Part shown: piece after piece, positions 11,801-23,427 of the stretch
Layout: every line of letters starts with the position of its first letter
How positions within the stretch are numbered: the first letter of the stretch is position 1
Origin: Symbiotaphrina buchneri
Lineage: Eukaryota > Ascomycota > Symbiotaphrinales > Symbiotaphrinaceae
Length of the DNA stretch: 64,000 nucleotides
Reading direction: 5' to 3'
Assembly: GCA_001599915.1 (NCBI GenBank)
Contig: BCIG01000002.1
Span: 868,001-932,000 of the forward strand
Notes under the pieces: model-generated
Database searches by the model: none
Seen by the model: only the letters and a program-made list of their open reading frames with translations
What the model was told of the DNA's origin: nothing
Position numbers and translations under genes: made by a program

Positions 11801-13020
11801 CTAAAGCAGTCGTCACCTGCACACCTTCACAGTTAGCAGCGCCTGGTTGGAGTCGATCAAGCGGCTAATGATGCCCTAGGAGACTGACTTCTTGAAAACT
11901 GAGGTTTCGCGAGAGCGTTACCAAGCTAAATTACATCGTCATGTACAATATTTGATGAAGACTGTGTACAGCGTATACGCTAGGCACTCGTAGACGGAAG
12001 ACGGGTGTTGATTTCCGTGGGGCACTGGTGCCACTACCGTGACACGATTACATGGTAAATGGCCGTTACACCGTTACAGCGCCCTTCCGGCCAGGTGATT
12101 CGACGGAAACCTTTTCGGCCTTCCCATGATTTGCACTCTACTGGAACGAATATTCACGTTATGGGGATGCAGTCACCCGCGAGCGCGCCTAAATGCCGTA
12201 TTGCCGCATCTCAATGAATCAATCCCTTCGTACCTTATTGGGACGGCTTGAGTCCAGGTACGACTCACTCAAGATATCTCTGACTACGGTGATGCAACGG
12301 TCGTGGAGAGATGTCGGTGACGCTTTGATCAAGCGGGAGCAATTCTTGTGGCCCGCCCTTTGCCATCTTCATACGCTTTTCCAGACGAGGATGGGGGCTT
12401 GAATGCGTAGCTTGTCAGGGTTCAAGCACAGGTGGAAAGGTCCCTGTTCGGCCAAAGTTTATTCGGGATGCTGCCACAGGACGAGTACCAGCCAGAAAGG
12501 TTCCATGTATCACTGGCTTCATTGTGGGCATGAGATGCTGGTGACAGATGATGTCGGCAACCAGGGCCATGCTGTGGATACACCAAAGTCGTCTTCTTTC
12601 GGCCTTCGGCTGTCTCATCCATACCTTGTGTTGTTGTATGCGCCTTTTATTCTCTTGCCCTCGCACTCTCTCGTGCAGGCCACCCACAAGGGTTAGCTGC
12701 CATGCTGGCAGTTCAATAATAATGATTTGGTACCGGCCTGCAGGACACGGGCCCCACCCCACGCCGTGTCCATGCGGCCGCAGCCTGACGCCATGGGACG
12801 CAGGATTAATTGCCGGCTTTTAGCAGGAAGATACATGTATCATTGATGCTTCTACTGCTATGGTGGCCGAAAACTTTCTTCTCGAGCATGTCAGCGCGAG
12901 GGAACAGTTTCTATCGGAAGGCTCGTCCAGGTAAGGTGGTAAGGAGTGACAAGCTCAGCCGGTCCGACAGGCAGCCCTCAGCCAGGAAGCCGAGGGCAGT
13001 GAACACTGCACAGCGCGAGG

Positions 13021-13040
13021 ACCAGTTTCTTAAAACTGGT
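13021..13040. repeat. Short inverted repeat (8-bp arms)
   Basis: ACCAGTTT and AAACTGGT are exact reverse complements with a 4-base loop. There is no neighbouring gene end, and significance is low. Confidence 0.6.
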
Positions 13041-14730
13041 TCCTCGGAGCAAGGTCTGCTTGGTAATATGTAAAAGTCATCAATATTATTTGATTTATTT
13101 TTTCCATGTCCACCGTTCTTACCGCTTCCTTGCAATCTACGAGTACTACTTCTTCGTACTGTTCGTTTCTCGTACGGAGATACCTGGCGGTTTGAGTGCG
13201 CGAGTGTGTATGAGTGCGCCGGTACCAGAGCAAAAGGTACTTGGACGCTCGGTACGGCGAAGGTCACGCTGCTGCGGTACCAGCGTAGGGTGGCTTCTTA
13301 GCGTGGAGTCTGTCGAAACCCTGTCTCCGACTCTCCGAGCTGCTTCTCCTGCGCTTCTCCCTCGACAGTTTGGCCTGCCTTATTCCGGCGGTCCTCTTTC
13401 AGATTTCACGCAGGCCCGGAGTGCCAGGGAGGGCAGAGCCACATTCCCGTTGGACCAATCGCCGCCGCTGGGTTTCGTAACGCTGGTGTTCGTACAAGCG
13501 TAAGGGTACTCGTACCATGTACTATTCGTACTATGGAGACTCGGCGCCGGCGTTATTTCCTTAGCCTTGGAGGTAGTCGCTCAACGCACTGCACCTGACA
13601 CGCCTGCCAGTGCTGCCACCTGCTGGGCCAGTCCACCAACCCATGCTCGTGCGCTTTTTATCGTCAACGGCTCACGGCTGCAGTAGCTTCGTGCTCGTCG
13701 TGCGTAGTAGTGGTCGTACTCGGCCGGTTAGTTAGCATTTCATACCATACCTGGGGGAGAAGCACCGCGCCGTAGCCAGTTAGTCCTTGGAACACCGCGG
13801 ATGCTCTGTTTTCCTTGCTCTATCCTTCCAGTCCTTAGAACAACCTTTGGAGCTTCAATTTGTCATTGACGGAAAGAGAGTCTGAGGCAATCCACTGTCA
13901 AAAGGCAATAGACTCCTGTGGGGACAATCTCCTTCAGCGGAGCCACCGAGTACGGCAATTCGACAGCTCGCCGCTCCTTTAACAGATCCGAGCTCACCAC
14001 CGCCGCGAGCTTGCGAAGCCAGTATACAACCAAGCCTGGATCTAAAGATCTGACACGCCCGTTGACACTGCGGCAGCGTCTCCACATCAATCTGTGCCGC
14101 ACCTCAAGGGACAAAGCCTGTCCTCCCAGAAGTCGCTGGGCCGGAACGAGTCCTGTCGCCTTAGCCCAATTCACTGCTATACGATCGGTTTAATACAAAC
14201 AGTCAATCAAAGCAACGATCGAGCCGGGCCATTTGCGACTCCAGTGACTGGTTGGGCCTTGAAATAGCGGCATATTCAAGCGCAGCCGTAGTCCAAGGCT
14301 CCGCTTCCGCTGCAAAGATATCTCGCAACGCCCAGTTGCTTAACTACGACAATTCTAGCAGGAACAGCATTAAAAAAGCGGTTTCAACTGTGGCATAAGC
14401 AAGGAATACAAGTGGTGCGTACTATGCGTTAAAGCGCCTGATTGCCCGGCATTCAATGCTAATTCACGGTGAAGGGCTGAAGGTGGACACCGTATTTCAA
14501 CGCATTAACTGGCATATTGGACTATATCATTCGGGCTCCCCGCAACTTTCAGCCAAAGAATTGTTTGCTATTCGTCCGCACATTCTGTCTTGGGACGGAT
14601 CGAACTTTATAAGTCAAGACCCTACGTCTTCAATCGTCAGCCTTCCTCAACTGCTCGAGCAGAGAACAGTCATCCTATACACTTCAAAGCGCTCCGGGAA
14701 TGCTCCTGCAGAGACCATTCAATTAGTAGA

Positions 14731-14832
14731 ATGAGTCCTTCTATATCTCAGATGGAAGCCCCGCAAGCGTTGGTCCTTGAAGGTATGTGTTCGGGTGATA
14801 AGACGTGCGTTCTTTTCGTAGGCTATGGCTGA
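14731..14832 (+). promoter_or_regulatory. Upstream open reading frame (33 codons) before the transcription-factor start
   Basis: An ATG at 14731 opens a frame that ends at TGA 14830-14832, 17 bases before the main ATG at 14850. If transcribed as leader it would be a uORF likely to lower initiation at the main start. A possible GT...AG pair (14783-14821) lies inside it, but 39 bp is very short for an intron. Confidence 0.4.
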
Positions 14833-14849
14833 CCTTGGAGATAGAAACC

Positions 14850-17800
14850 ATGACTGAAAGTACAAAGGCAAAGTCCACTGGAGACAACATGGCAACCACT
14901 GCTGTGAAGACAGACAGACCTCGTCCGCACGTTTGCGGTACGTGTGGTAGATCGTTCGCGAGGCTTGAACATCTCAAGCGCCATGAGCGCTCCCATACCA
15001 AGGAGAAACCATTCGAATGCCCAGAATGCACGAGGTGCTTTGCGCGCCGCGACCTACTCCTTCGGCATCAACAGAAGTTACATCTGACAGCCACCACTTC
15101 GTCTAGACCACGCAATGGCAGGCGAGAGAGTGCAGCGAGTGTAACTACTACAGGCAGGGTCCGTAAGAATTCTGTGGCCAGTTCGAACAACCATACAACC
15201 AACATTTCTGGATCAATGCGTCCGAGAGCCAACACGATAAGCCATGTCGACAATTCCACACTTGGAATGCTTGCAGCTGCGAACGCCAATGCAGCAAGAA
15301 GGCCCAATGTCATAGCACATAGCCGTCATCCAAGCCTGAACAACCTCTCTTCGTCAGGTGCCTACGATTATCGTGGCATGTCCGCGGTGATGGGCCACCA
15401 TGGTATCCCTCATGGTCTGCCAAAGCTTGATACTCATGGCCTGAACATTGACATTGGTAGCGGTCTTCATACAGCGCCTCCCTATGGTGGGTTTGCTACA
15501 GAATTCGACTTCGAAGGATTTCTCTCTGGTCCCGGCTCAACTGTGAATCCGGCACAGCTGCATATGAATGATTCACCCCATCCGCTCGCGATACATCCAC
15601 AATCGCCGTTCAGTCAAGCTTTCCAGGCTTTCCCGAATCCACCCATGATGGACGAAGACGAGGGGTTCGATTGGATGAATGGATTTGAGACCCAACTGAA
15701 CTTCGGCGGATTAAGCGACCCCAATGTGGACGGGTCGTCGCCTTCAGCCTTCAGTACCGCGAGTCAGAGTGGTGTCAGTGAAATCATGCTGGATGGCTCA
15801 AATTATCAAATGCCTCAGCAGACAGGAGGCTTGTGGCAACAGAATGGCATGATTCCACAACAAATGGGATCGAATGCCTTCAACATGGATTTTGCTGGCC
15901 CGGAGATGCGAGAGATTGCTGCACCTCCCGGCACTGTTTCTCCGAAGAGTCTGCAAGCGCAAACCGTCAGCAACGAGCCACTATTCTCTGTTACTGGAGG
16001 TATGTCGTCAATGAGCCCTGGAGGATCGATCATACCTGGATTGCAGGCGCACTTTGCGCAGAATGGGATAGCATTTCTTCCCGAAACTCCAAGTACTTCT
16101 TCCGCCTCCGCCAGTGGCAGTGCTCGGCAAAGCTCTGTGACTTCTGTGTCTACCGGCGTAATTACTGATGCTACCAGGCAAGCTCTTTTGACGAGTCTGT
16201 CCCAACCATCAGTATTCGGGCATAACCATCGCAAGTATTCGCAACCTTCCATCAGCTCGCCTCTATCTCCTCCTTTCAGCCAACGTGCCGGCAGCTTCAC
16301 AGCTTCCCTACCGAGTACTCACGATCTCCAACGGTATATCACTGCTTACATCGACTATTTTCATCCGCATTTGCCATTCCTTCATATACCCACTCTTGAC
16401 TTCAACTCTTCTTCTTCATTCTGCAGCAACTTCCGACCCGGTTCAGGATACGGAGACGCCAATCAGCCAGCACTCGGTGGAGGTAGCGGCTGCCTGATAC
16501 TTGCCATGGCTGCAATTGGAGCGCTCTACGAATATGATATTGGAGCATCTAAGGACTTGTTTGAGGCCGCCAAGAAAATGATACAATTATATCTAGAAGA
16601 ACGTCGCAAAGCAGACCTCTCAGCAGCCCTCAATGGGACTAATGGCAGCCATGAGAATTCCATTCAAAACACGCCGTTATGGCTAGTGCAGGCAATGCTT
16701 CTCAATGTCATATATGGACACAATTGCGGAGATAAAACAGCTGCGGATATCGCAAGCACTCATTGCGCTGCGTTGGTCAGCCTCGCAAGAGCTGCTGAGT
16801 TGACACGGCCTGTTTTCCCTCTTGCAGCTGGTCCTGGGCAGCCGGTGCAACATGTCAAAATGGAAGACGTGCAAATGAATGACGCTTTCATTACGGAAGA
16901 ATCATGGAACCTTCAAGATGATGCTTTGGAAGAGCAATGGCGACAATGGAAGCTCAAAGAGGAGCGGAAGCGCACTCTATACGCAGTGTTCGTGCTTTCA
17001 AGCATGCTTGTAATGGCCTACAATCACACCCCAGCTCTCACGAATTCTGAAATTCGGCTCGATCTGCCTTGTGACGAAGATCTGTGGGCTACTGATAGCG
17101 CACAAAGCTGGTATGCCAAGGGAGGTATGACCGGCGCTGGACATCAATCGATCCCCTTCGCAACGGCTCTTAGCTCCCTTCTCACCGCTAGCCAACGACA
17201 GCAGCAGTTTGCTTACAACCAAAGCTTCGCGCCTACAACAACGAACGAAGGATTGGGTGATGGCGAGGTGAAGCCGAGCGCTTTCGGCTGTTTGATATTG
17301 ATCTATGCCTTGCACAATTATATCTGGGAGACACGACAACGCCACCTGGGCCGCCCTTGGACCAACGAGGAGACGGAAGCCTTGCATGCTCATGTTGAAC
17401 CCGCCCTGAATGCTTGGCAAGCGGCATGGGCTAGTGACCCCAGGCACAGTGCTGAAAGACCTAATCCTTGTGGCATGGGTCCACTTTCCGCCGATAGCAT
17501 ACCTCTTCTAGATCTCGCATACGTTCGTCTGTACGTAAACCTGGGCAGGTCGAAAGAAGCTTTTTGGCAACGGGATTTTGACGGAATGGCGGATGAGCTA
17601 GCAAGAGGCTCTGAGGTCGTGCAACAAGCCGACCAATCACCAAGTTCAGGCAGTTCCTCGGAACCTCCAGATTCCCTTCACTCCTCTGCAGCCTCTACCA
17701 CATCACCTCTAACAGCTACTTCTTCTCCTGATCTCCACCCGATCAAGTCACCCGTGATCAGCGAGACAATGGCGCCTCCAGTGAGGTCCCCGTCGCAGCA

Positions 17801-18388
17801 CTCACACTCGTCCTCCAAGAGGGAACGACATCTCCGCAAGGCCGCCTTTTACGCCGCAAACTCCCTCGCTATGGCAGACAAGCTTGGCGTGTCCTATGCG
17901 GACTTCACATGTCGTGAATTACCACTGCAGTGTGCTATGGCAGCCTTCGATTGTGCACAAGTACTTGCTGAGTGGGTGGCTACGGTGCAGGAACGGGTAG
18001 GCCGTTACTTGGGCATCCTGGGGAAGGACGACATCGACTATGGCCAAGTCCCGGGAATCATGCTGCTCGATGACGAGGACTGCAGGCTCCTCGACAAGAT
18101 CGTTGAAGTCTTGAATAGCGCTGAAGCAAAAGTCGCCTTGGATATGGGCGGCACGGGCCCTATTGGCCCTGCTGCCGCCCTGAAGGAGTGCGGCTTTGGA
18201 AGTAAGATCCTTCTCATGACGGCATATATGCTAGACAAAGCGGCAGTATGGCCCGGTAAGTGAAATCTTAGCTTCCGCTCAGTCCCATGCTGATTTGAGT
18301 AGTCACTCGTCTGATGGCGCGCTCGTTGGAGACCCAAGCGCTTCACATGACTACCCGCGCCGATTGCTCGGTATCAAACCGAGAATAA
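14850..18388 (+). CDS. C2H2 zinc-finger transcription factor with fungal-specific regulatory domain (Adr1-type fingers)
   Basis: Two exons, 14850-18255 and 18303-18388, encode 1163 residues. The 47-bp intron has a GTAAGTG donor, a GCTGAT branch and a TAG acceptor, and replaces an early stop with [16 protein letters not shown]. Two tandem C2H2 fingers lie at about residues 27-80 ([20 protein letters not shown], then [20 protein letters not shown]). This arrangement resembles yeast Adr1. A long Ser/Asn/Gly/Met-rich region follows. A fungal_trans-type helical domain starts at about residue 490 ([22 protein letters not shown]). The role is nuclear DNA-binding regulation; the target genes cannot be told. 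The start at 14850 is chosen because the frame upstream contains only a non-ATG codon and ACCATGA is a good context. The gene lies after 8 kb with no gene and has a uORF. Confidence 0.88.
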
Positions 18389-19615
18389 GTACCATCTACT
18401 GCACATAGCATACGAACAACCATTTTGGGCCTTTTGTCTTCATTAATTGCGCGATTTTGGCGGATGGGTTGCTTTCGGCGTTGGACTTCAAAAGAGTCTG
18501 GATAATGGAGCAGAAAAAGAAAAAGAGGAATACGGCCCACAAAAAGGACGTGTATAAGGCTCATGGCGGCCTTTCGGTCGTTCTGCACAAACAAAGGCTC
18601 ACAAACACTAAGCTTTGCGGATGTGGCAAACGAGTGTGTCACTGTTCTTTATGCGCGGCTGGTCTATGCTTCTTAGTTGAAAGGGAGTGGGATGGCCTTC
18701 AAAAAGGGCGCTTGGATACCCGCGATTGCCTCACGATACCAGGGTTTATGCCTTGGGTATGATTGACGACTGACGATGATTGCTCTATTCTGACGGCGGA
18801 GGAGATCGTGTCTCGGTCCGCCTCTGAATAATCTTCTGGGCATGAATGCCCGCGTCCCATGCCTGTACATTTGCAAGATATCCCTGCAATTGATTGCCTT
18901 CTACTGTGGCTGTACCTTGCTTTCAGGTTTTCAGATTAGGGCGAACATAGGTACTCAATGTCAATGGAACTCTGCATCCGTGCTGCATACGTCTGAACTC
19001 CGTAGCTAGTACAAAGCGAAATTGTGGCCTGTCCGGTGAGTTCCAGGTTGGTTGAAGATGTGTGCTTGCCCTTTGTACAACCAGACCCAAGGTAGAAAGA
19101 AAAGGTGCATTTTGGCTCGCTACGCCTTCAAATTCATTCACCTCGCCCTCTCTCAGTCTGCTCTGCCAGCTGCACAAAGCTGGTCGCTGATGACGGGACA
19201 ATAGCATCTACAAGATCACTATGATGGTCTATCTATATTTTGTCCATTCCTTTGATCGATCTTGCTTTGCGCGTTGTCTTTTGGCACGTTGCCCTTTCGT
19301 GCGCCATTATCCTTTGATAGTGGATCCTATTCCTATGTCTTTATAGTAAAAGATCCTACCCTTTGACAACAAGAACACAGCTCCTCTTCTTTGATACGCG
19401 CTCCTTTGACGGTCTTTCAACTTCATTCATCTTGAGTCTAGTGTCCTGTCGTCAACTTTGTTCGCCCTCACTGACAACGCCCGCAGCTGGGACCCTGTTC
19501 TTTTAGTTGAGGTAAGGCGCGTGTGAGGGAACGGCTGGATATAAGACCTCAAGATGCACCATGAGCTGCTTGAGAGTCGCTCACACCACAACGTCCGCAT
19601 ACATTGACACCCAAC
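18389..19615. other. Intergenic region with a CCTTTGA-type motif array
   Basis: No gene was found. Between 19249 and 19409 the heptamer CCTTTGA (or TCTTTGA) occurs five times on the + strand (19249, 19311, 19360, 19388, 19403), 200-370 bp before the kinase-like start. This suggests a promoter element cluster. Confidence 0.5.
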
Positions 19616-21473
19616 ATGGTATCAAGAGACGCCAGAACCTTCCCCCTTCTTCGAGCGATCTGGGGTGATCCCAACCATCCTAGTGGACCTTTTCTCCGTC
19701 GGCCGGAATTCAGCCGCGGTTCGCCCCTTTTGCGGTGCACCTGCCCACCTTTCCGGGAGCTGATGCCTGATGACATGGATTGGTGGAATCGGCCGGCTCA
19801 GATGGCCGATTATTTCATGCATCATCAATGCCCATGTTTCAAGCAAGTCTTCAGAGTCATTGGTTATATCGCAGCAGGCTGTAAGTCATCCGCACCTTGT
19901 CAGAGTCAGAAATGTCACTAACGCGCACCCTGCCAGCGTTCGGAGCTGTTTTCGCAATCCAGCAAAGGCAAACAGGAAAGTATTATGCGGTAAAGGTCCA
20001 ATCCCTGGGAGTGAATTCCCAGGTTCGAGCTATCCACGTCCCTGACGACGACATCCCGCGCGGCACGCCACTGTCTCTTCCGAGTGAGGCTCTGATGCTC
20101 GCCTTGCTTAGTGACTCGGACGGTGGCGTCTTGCAGGTTCACAAACTTCATTCCTGTTATCAGCATGGTTTACTGTTATACATTGTGACGGAGCTTTTTT
20201 CTACTGATACTGCGCAGTTGGATACGCTTGCGGCCGCGGCTCCGCAAGATGGGTACAGTTGTTTCTTTGACCTGCAAACACGAATAGTCGACAATCATAA
20301 TGGTAGGTATGGAGTCTACCACCCTTACTCTGAAACGCTCGTCAACAAGATGAGCTCACAGTTGCTCGCCGCCTTGGTATTCTTAAAATATCGGCTCATG
20401 ACACATACTGACTTATCTCATCGCAATTATCTCGTCGACGAACTTCTCAATGTAAGTCCTGCTCCGTGCAAGGAAAATCATAAGCATCTCTCGTGCTGAC
20501 ACTATATCTGCAGACTCAGTTGATCGACATCGATGTGACATTCAGCAACCCCGTGCAAATCGCCGTTTCGCACATCCCTATGTTGGAACATATGATAATG
20601 CCTGAAATGGTTCTTGCCATGTTGACCAAAAATGACCGCATGGGCTACAGCATGCACGCAACTCCAAACGGGTCAGTCACGAGCTATATCCATGTCCACC
20701 CAGACGCAGGAATCACACAGCTCTGGAGATACGCGATCATGGTCTTCGAGCTGCTGCATGGAGCGCCGCCATGGGTCGATCTCACGTATACAGACAGGGA
20801 ACCCTTCGAAGGTATCGTCCGCGATCGCCAGTTGCGGCGTCGTCATCCTCAGGAGGCCGAGCTAGCATGGAACGCCCGACGCCTCGACGTGCTCAACAAG
20901 CCTTTGACACTTCGTGAAGACATCTCCCAAGACTGTGCGGACGTGCTTCAGGTGATGATGCAGAAGCGATACGATGAGAGACCGATAATTGAAGAGCTTG
21001 TCGGGATGCCTTGGTTCTCCGGCTGGTACGTCGACAGTGGCGCCGATTTCAAGCGCGCAAGCCCACAGGTTCCGAGCCATGGCTCCGATAATGACTACTA
21101 TTTCGCACCGGAGCGCAAAGATGGCCTTTTTGACCATCCTGTCTCGCCAAGAGCGCCTACTATCTCGCCATCAGAGCGAACACCGCCAGAGCAACCAGCG
21201 CAACCAGCGCAGCCAGCGCAGCCAACGCAGCCAACGCAGCCAACGCAGCCAACGCAGCCAACGCAGCCAACGCAGCCAACGCAGCCAACGCAGCCAANNN
21301 NNNNNNNNNNNNNNNNNNNNNNNNNNNNNNNNNNNNNNNNNNNNNNNNNNNNNNNNNNNNNNNNNNNNNNNNNNNNNNNNNNNNNNNNNNNNNNNNNGCA
21401 GCCAACGCAGCCAACGCAGCCAACGCAGCCAACGCAGCCAGCGCAGCCAACGCAGCCAACGCAGCCAGCGTAG
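19616..21473 (+). CDS. Divergent protein-kinase-like protein with a QPT-repeat tail
   Basis: Exons are 19616-19880, 19937-20451 and 20514-21473, joined by clean GTAAGT introns. A kinase fold is visible: glycine loop AAGSFGAVF, lysine in YYAVKV, catalytic loop HTDLSHRNYLVD, LIDID where DFG is expected, MPE where APE is expected, FELLHGAPPW in helix F and DERPIIEELVGMPWF near the end. The catalytic K, D and N are present, but the loop lysine is replaced and the Gly of DFG is Asp, so activity is uncertain. The N-terminal 80 residues match nothing I recognise. The C-terminus is a Gln-Pro-Thr/Ala repeat broken by a 100-N gap, so the tail length is unknown. After the gap the QPT frame meets TAG at 21471. 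Without it, the frame would run to TGA at 21531-21533 through a Pro-rich end. The closest subfamily could not be named. Confidence 0.72.
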
Positions 21474-21485
21474 CCAACGCAGCCA
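21183..21485. repeat. 9-bp minisatellite (CAGCCAACG) with internal assembly gap
   Basis: Tandem CAGCCAACG units, with CAACCAGCG variants at the left, encode Gln-Pro-Thr or Gln-Pro-Ala. The array is present on both sides of the N run, so the gap is collapsed repeat of unknown length. The unit length is a multiple of 3, so copy-number changes keep the frame. Confidence 0.95.
21298..21397. other. Assembly gap (100 N)
   Basis: Exactly 100 Ns, a conventional placeholder for a gap of unknown size, lie inside the minisatellite. Confidence 0.98.
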
Positions 21486-21533
21486 AGGCCACGTATCACA
21501 CCGGTACCGTCGCCTCCCTACCATGCGGGGTGA

Positions 21534-22028
21534 TGAACCGAAATTTTGTCCATTGTTGGAGTACTCCCAAAGATCTCCAGGGGATGCCTGGAGTTTATTT
21601 TCGCACATATATTGCTTGCTTCCCTCCTGTTTCCAGCTATTTTTGTTTTGTGTCTTTCGGAGCTGCTTTTGACTTTGATACTCAGCATTATTGAGTTCGT
21701 CGTTTTTCTTTCGGTTCGTTTCGTCGTACTCTCATAAAGATCATTTTATATCACAATGAAATTATATTGACCAAAATTCTCGTCCTCAGTTGACTGTTTT
21801 TCCTTAAACTAGCGGAGAGAGCATGGACTGCCCCACTCGCTTCCTACGGTGCGATCATATGCAGTTCTTCCAATAGGCGTGCGTTTCATATCGTCCAAGC
21901 TGAAGCGCATATGATTACCGGAGACTTAGGGCTCGGAGAACTGTGTTAAGATAGAACAGTAGATAGTATACCTAGATATATTCCTCGGTCCTGCCGGTGT
22001 ATAGAACCACTCGAAGGAATCCATCCAA
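21534..22028. other. Convergent 3' intergenic spacer
   Basis: T-rich sequence lies between the 3' ends of the kinase-like gene and the Med2-like gene. No coding potential was recognised apart from possible read-through frames of the repeat. Confidence 0.45.
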
Positions 22029-23427
22029 TCAAGTAGTGTCCAGACCAAAGAAGGCGTCATCAAATTCGCCGCCTTCCCCGAGCGTGCCTGTTCCCCCATT
22101 CCCGCCCGTATTTCCGGATTCGAAATTGAAGTCACCGGGTCCAAACAGATCATCGAAATTGTAATCTGCGGGTATGAGGTCTCCCGACAGATCTGCCGTA
22201 TCGAAGAAATTCTGATCGGTGCTTTCACCGGGAAGCCCCTGCGTATTAGACTGCCCAAGATCCAGGTTGTTCAAATCGTCGGCGGCATTCGCATAGCTCT
22301 CCAGTCCCGGTAACAGAGAACCAACATCATCATTGGAGCCTTGTTGCATAAAGTTGCTCCCATCCTGGCTGTCCATCCCGCCCAAGTTCATGTCGGCACC
22401 GAAGTTGGTGTTACCCAGATCGCCCGTGGAAAAGTCAAGGTCGAAATTAAGATCTCCTCCGGCATCGGCGTTGTCACCCGTGAGGTCTCCGAACATAGAG
22501 TCGAAGTTGAACTCGCTCGGGGCTTTTTCAGAGGGAGCTTTGTCGGGTATCGTCTCTTCCGTTACCGCTGGAGCCTGCTCCGCGGTGGTCGTAGATCCCT
22601 GAACCGGTTCGGCCATCCTCTTCTCCGCAACATCATCAGGTGAAGTTTGCTGTGGTGCTTCAATCGCCTCCGTGGACGTTGGCTTGGACTCCTCTACCAT
22701 TCTTGCTTGCTCCGGCGCCTCCTGTTTCTCAACCACTTCAGGCAGCTGTGCAGGTGAGTGGACACTTGGCGGCTCCGGTGCAGTGGTCTCTTCGGTCATC
22801 ACAACGTCAGGCTTTTCCGGTTGCTGTGCACCCTCCGTCTTCAACTCCCTCGGGCTGACGGCAGGCTTTTCGGGCAGGGTAGAGGCCTGCTCTACAGGCG
22901 TACCCCCGCTCAGACGCCGGCGCTCGGCAGATGCGTCACGCTCTCTTGCTGCACGGTTTGCTCGAAGGCGGCGCAAATCCCGCTCCATCACCGATTTAGC
23001 TTGCAGCTGGCCAAAATGTCAGCAGAAGACGTTTGAAGGCGGGGGCTGCACCCCGAGGACGCCAGATATAGAGAAAACATAAACAACTGAAGCACCAACT
23101 TGGAATAACCATATACTTCGGCTTGTTGATTCGTATAAAAATCAATCACATAGGGATTGGCTTACAATTTCAATTTCTAGCTCATCAAGAGCCTCGTGAA
23201 AGTCCCCGATGGCTTTAGGAATAGCCCGTCTCCACTGGCCGTGAGTGTGAAATGCATGCTTGCCATCGTGCTGGACGGGATCTTGGAAGACCTTCGCGGT
23301 CTGGAGGAGCTGCAACAGACTTAGCGCTTGATCCAAACCACGGAGGATGAAATATGCGTACAACACGGTTGATGATATGAGGTAGCCTCTCAAGCGGAGG
23401 CTGAGCTTGCTGCTGTGGAGCCATCAT
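22029..23427 (-). CDS. MED2: Mediator tail subunit Med2-like
   Basis: Exons (minus strand) are 23427-23362, 23309-23166 and 23006-22029, encoding 395 residues. The first intron (52 bp, GTACGC...TTGCAG, CTAAG branch) and second (158 bp, GTAAGC...GCCAG) join without a frame change. The N-terminus holds a helical segment, AIGDFHEALDELEIEILQAKSVMERDLRRLR, which passes into a basic coiled coil. It resembles the FHGILDDLE...KEKEKEREE stretch of yeast Med2 as I recall it. The rest is low-complexity: a Pro/Glu/Thr-rich middle and a long acidic Asp/Asn/Phe/Gly-rich tail with NFDSMFGDL and NFDDLFGPGDFNF motifs, typical of Med2 and of activation-like regions. It would act in the Mediator tail, which contacts activators. 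The assignment rests on short similarity and overall design; a different acidic co-activator is possible. Confidence 0.65.

Larger units (their letters stand above)
6804..14849. other. Gene-poor 8-kb region upstream of a transcription factor
   Basis: I could support no protein-coding gene in this stretch. Open frames such as 7003-7467, 9433-10242, 10929-11453, 13060-13503 and 13863-14174 lack recognisable domains and have Arg/Cys/Pro/Ser-rich compositions typical of chance frames. The region is not AT-rich, so it does not look like RIP-degraded repeat. It holds many short GGTACC/AAGGTA/CCTTAC motifs, a 15-bp tandem duplication (7245-7274), a perfect 24-bp palindrome (8823-8846) and a small hairpin (13021-13040). 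It ends in a short uORF just before the transcription-factor start. It may be an extended promoter, a 5' leader or a non-coding transcript. Confidence 0.5.

Noticed and set aside
13060-13503. 147-codon plus-strand frame
   Set aside because: The initiator is not an ATG, the composition looks random, and there is no family.
14783-14821. 39-bp GT-AG intron in the transcription-factor leader
   Set aside because: Too short, with no branch site, and joining it does not extend the coding frame.
21098-21608. Long frames on both strands across the minisatellite (GCVGCVG, LAALAAL and WLRWLR type)
   Set aside because: Produced by the 9-bp repeat being open in all frames and by the N run.
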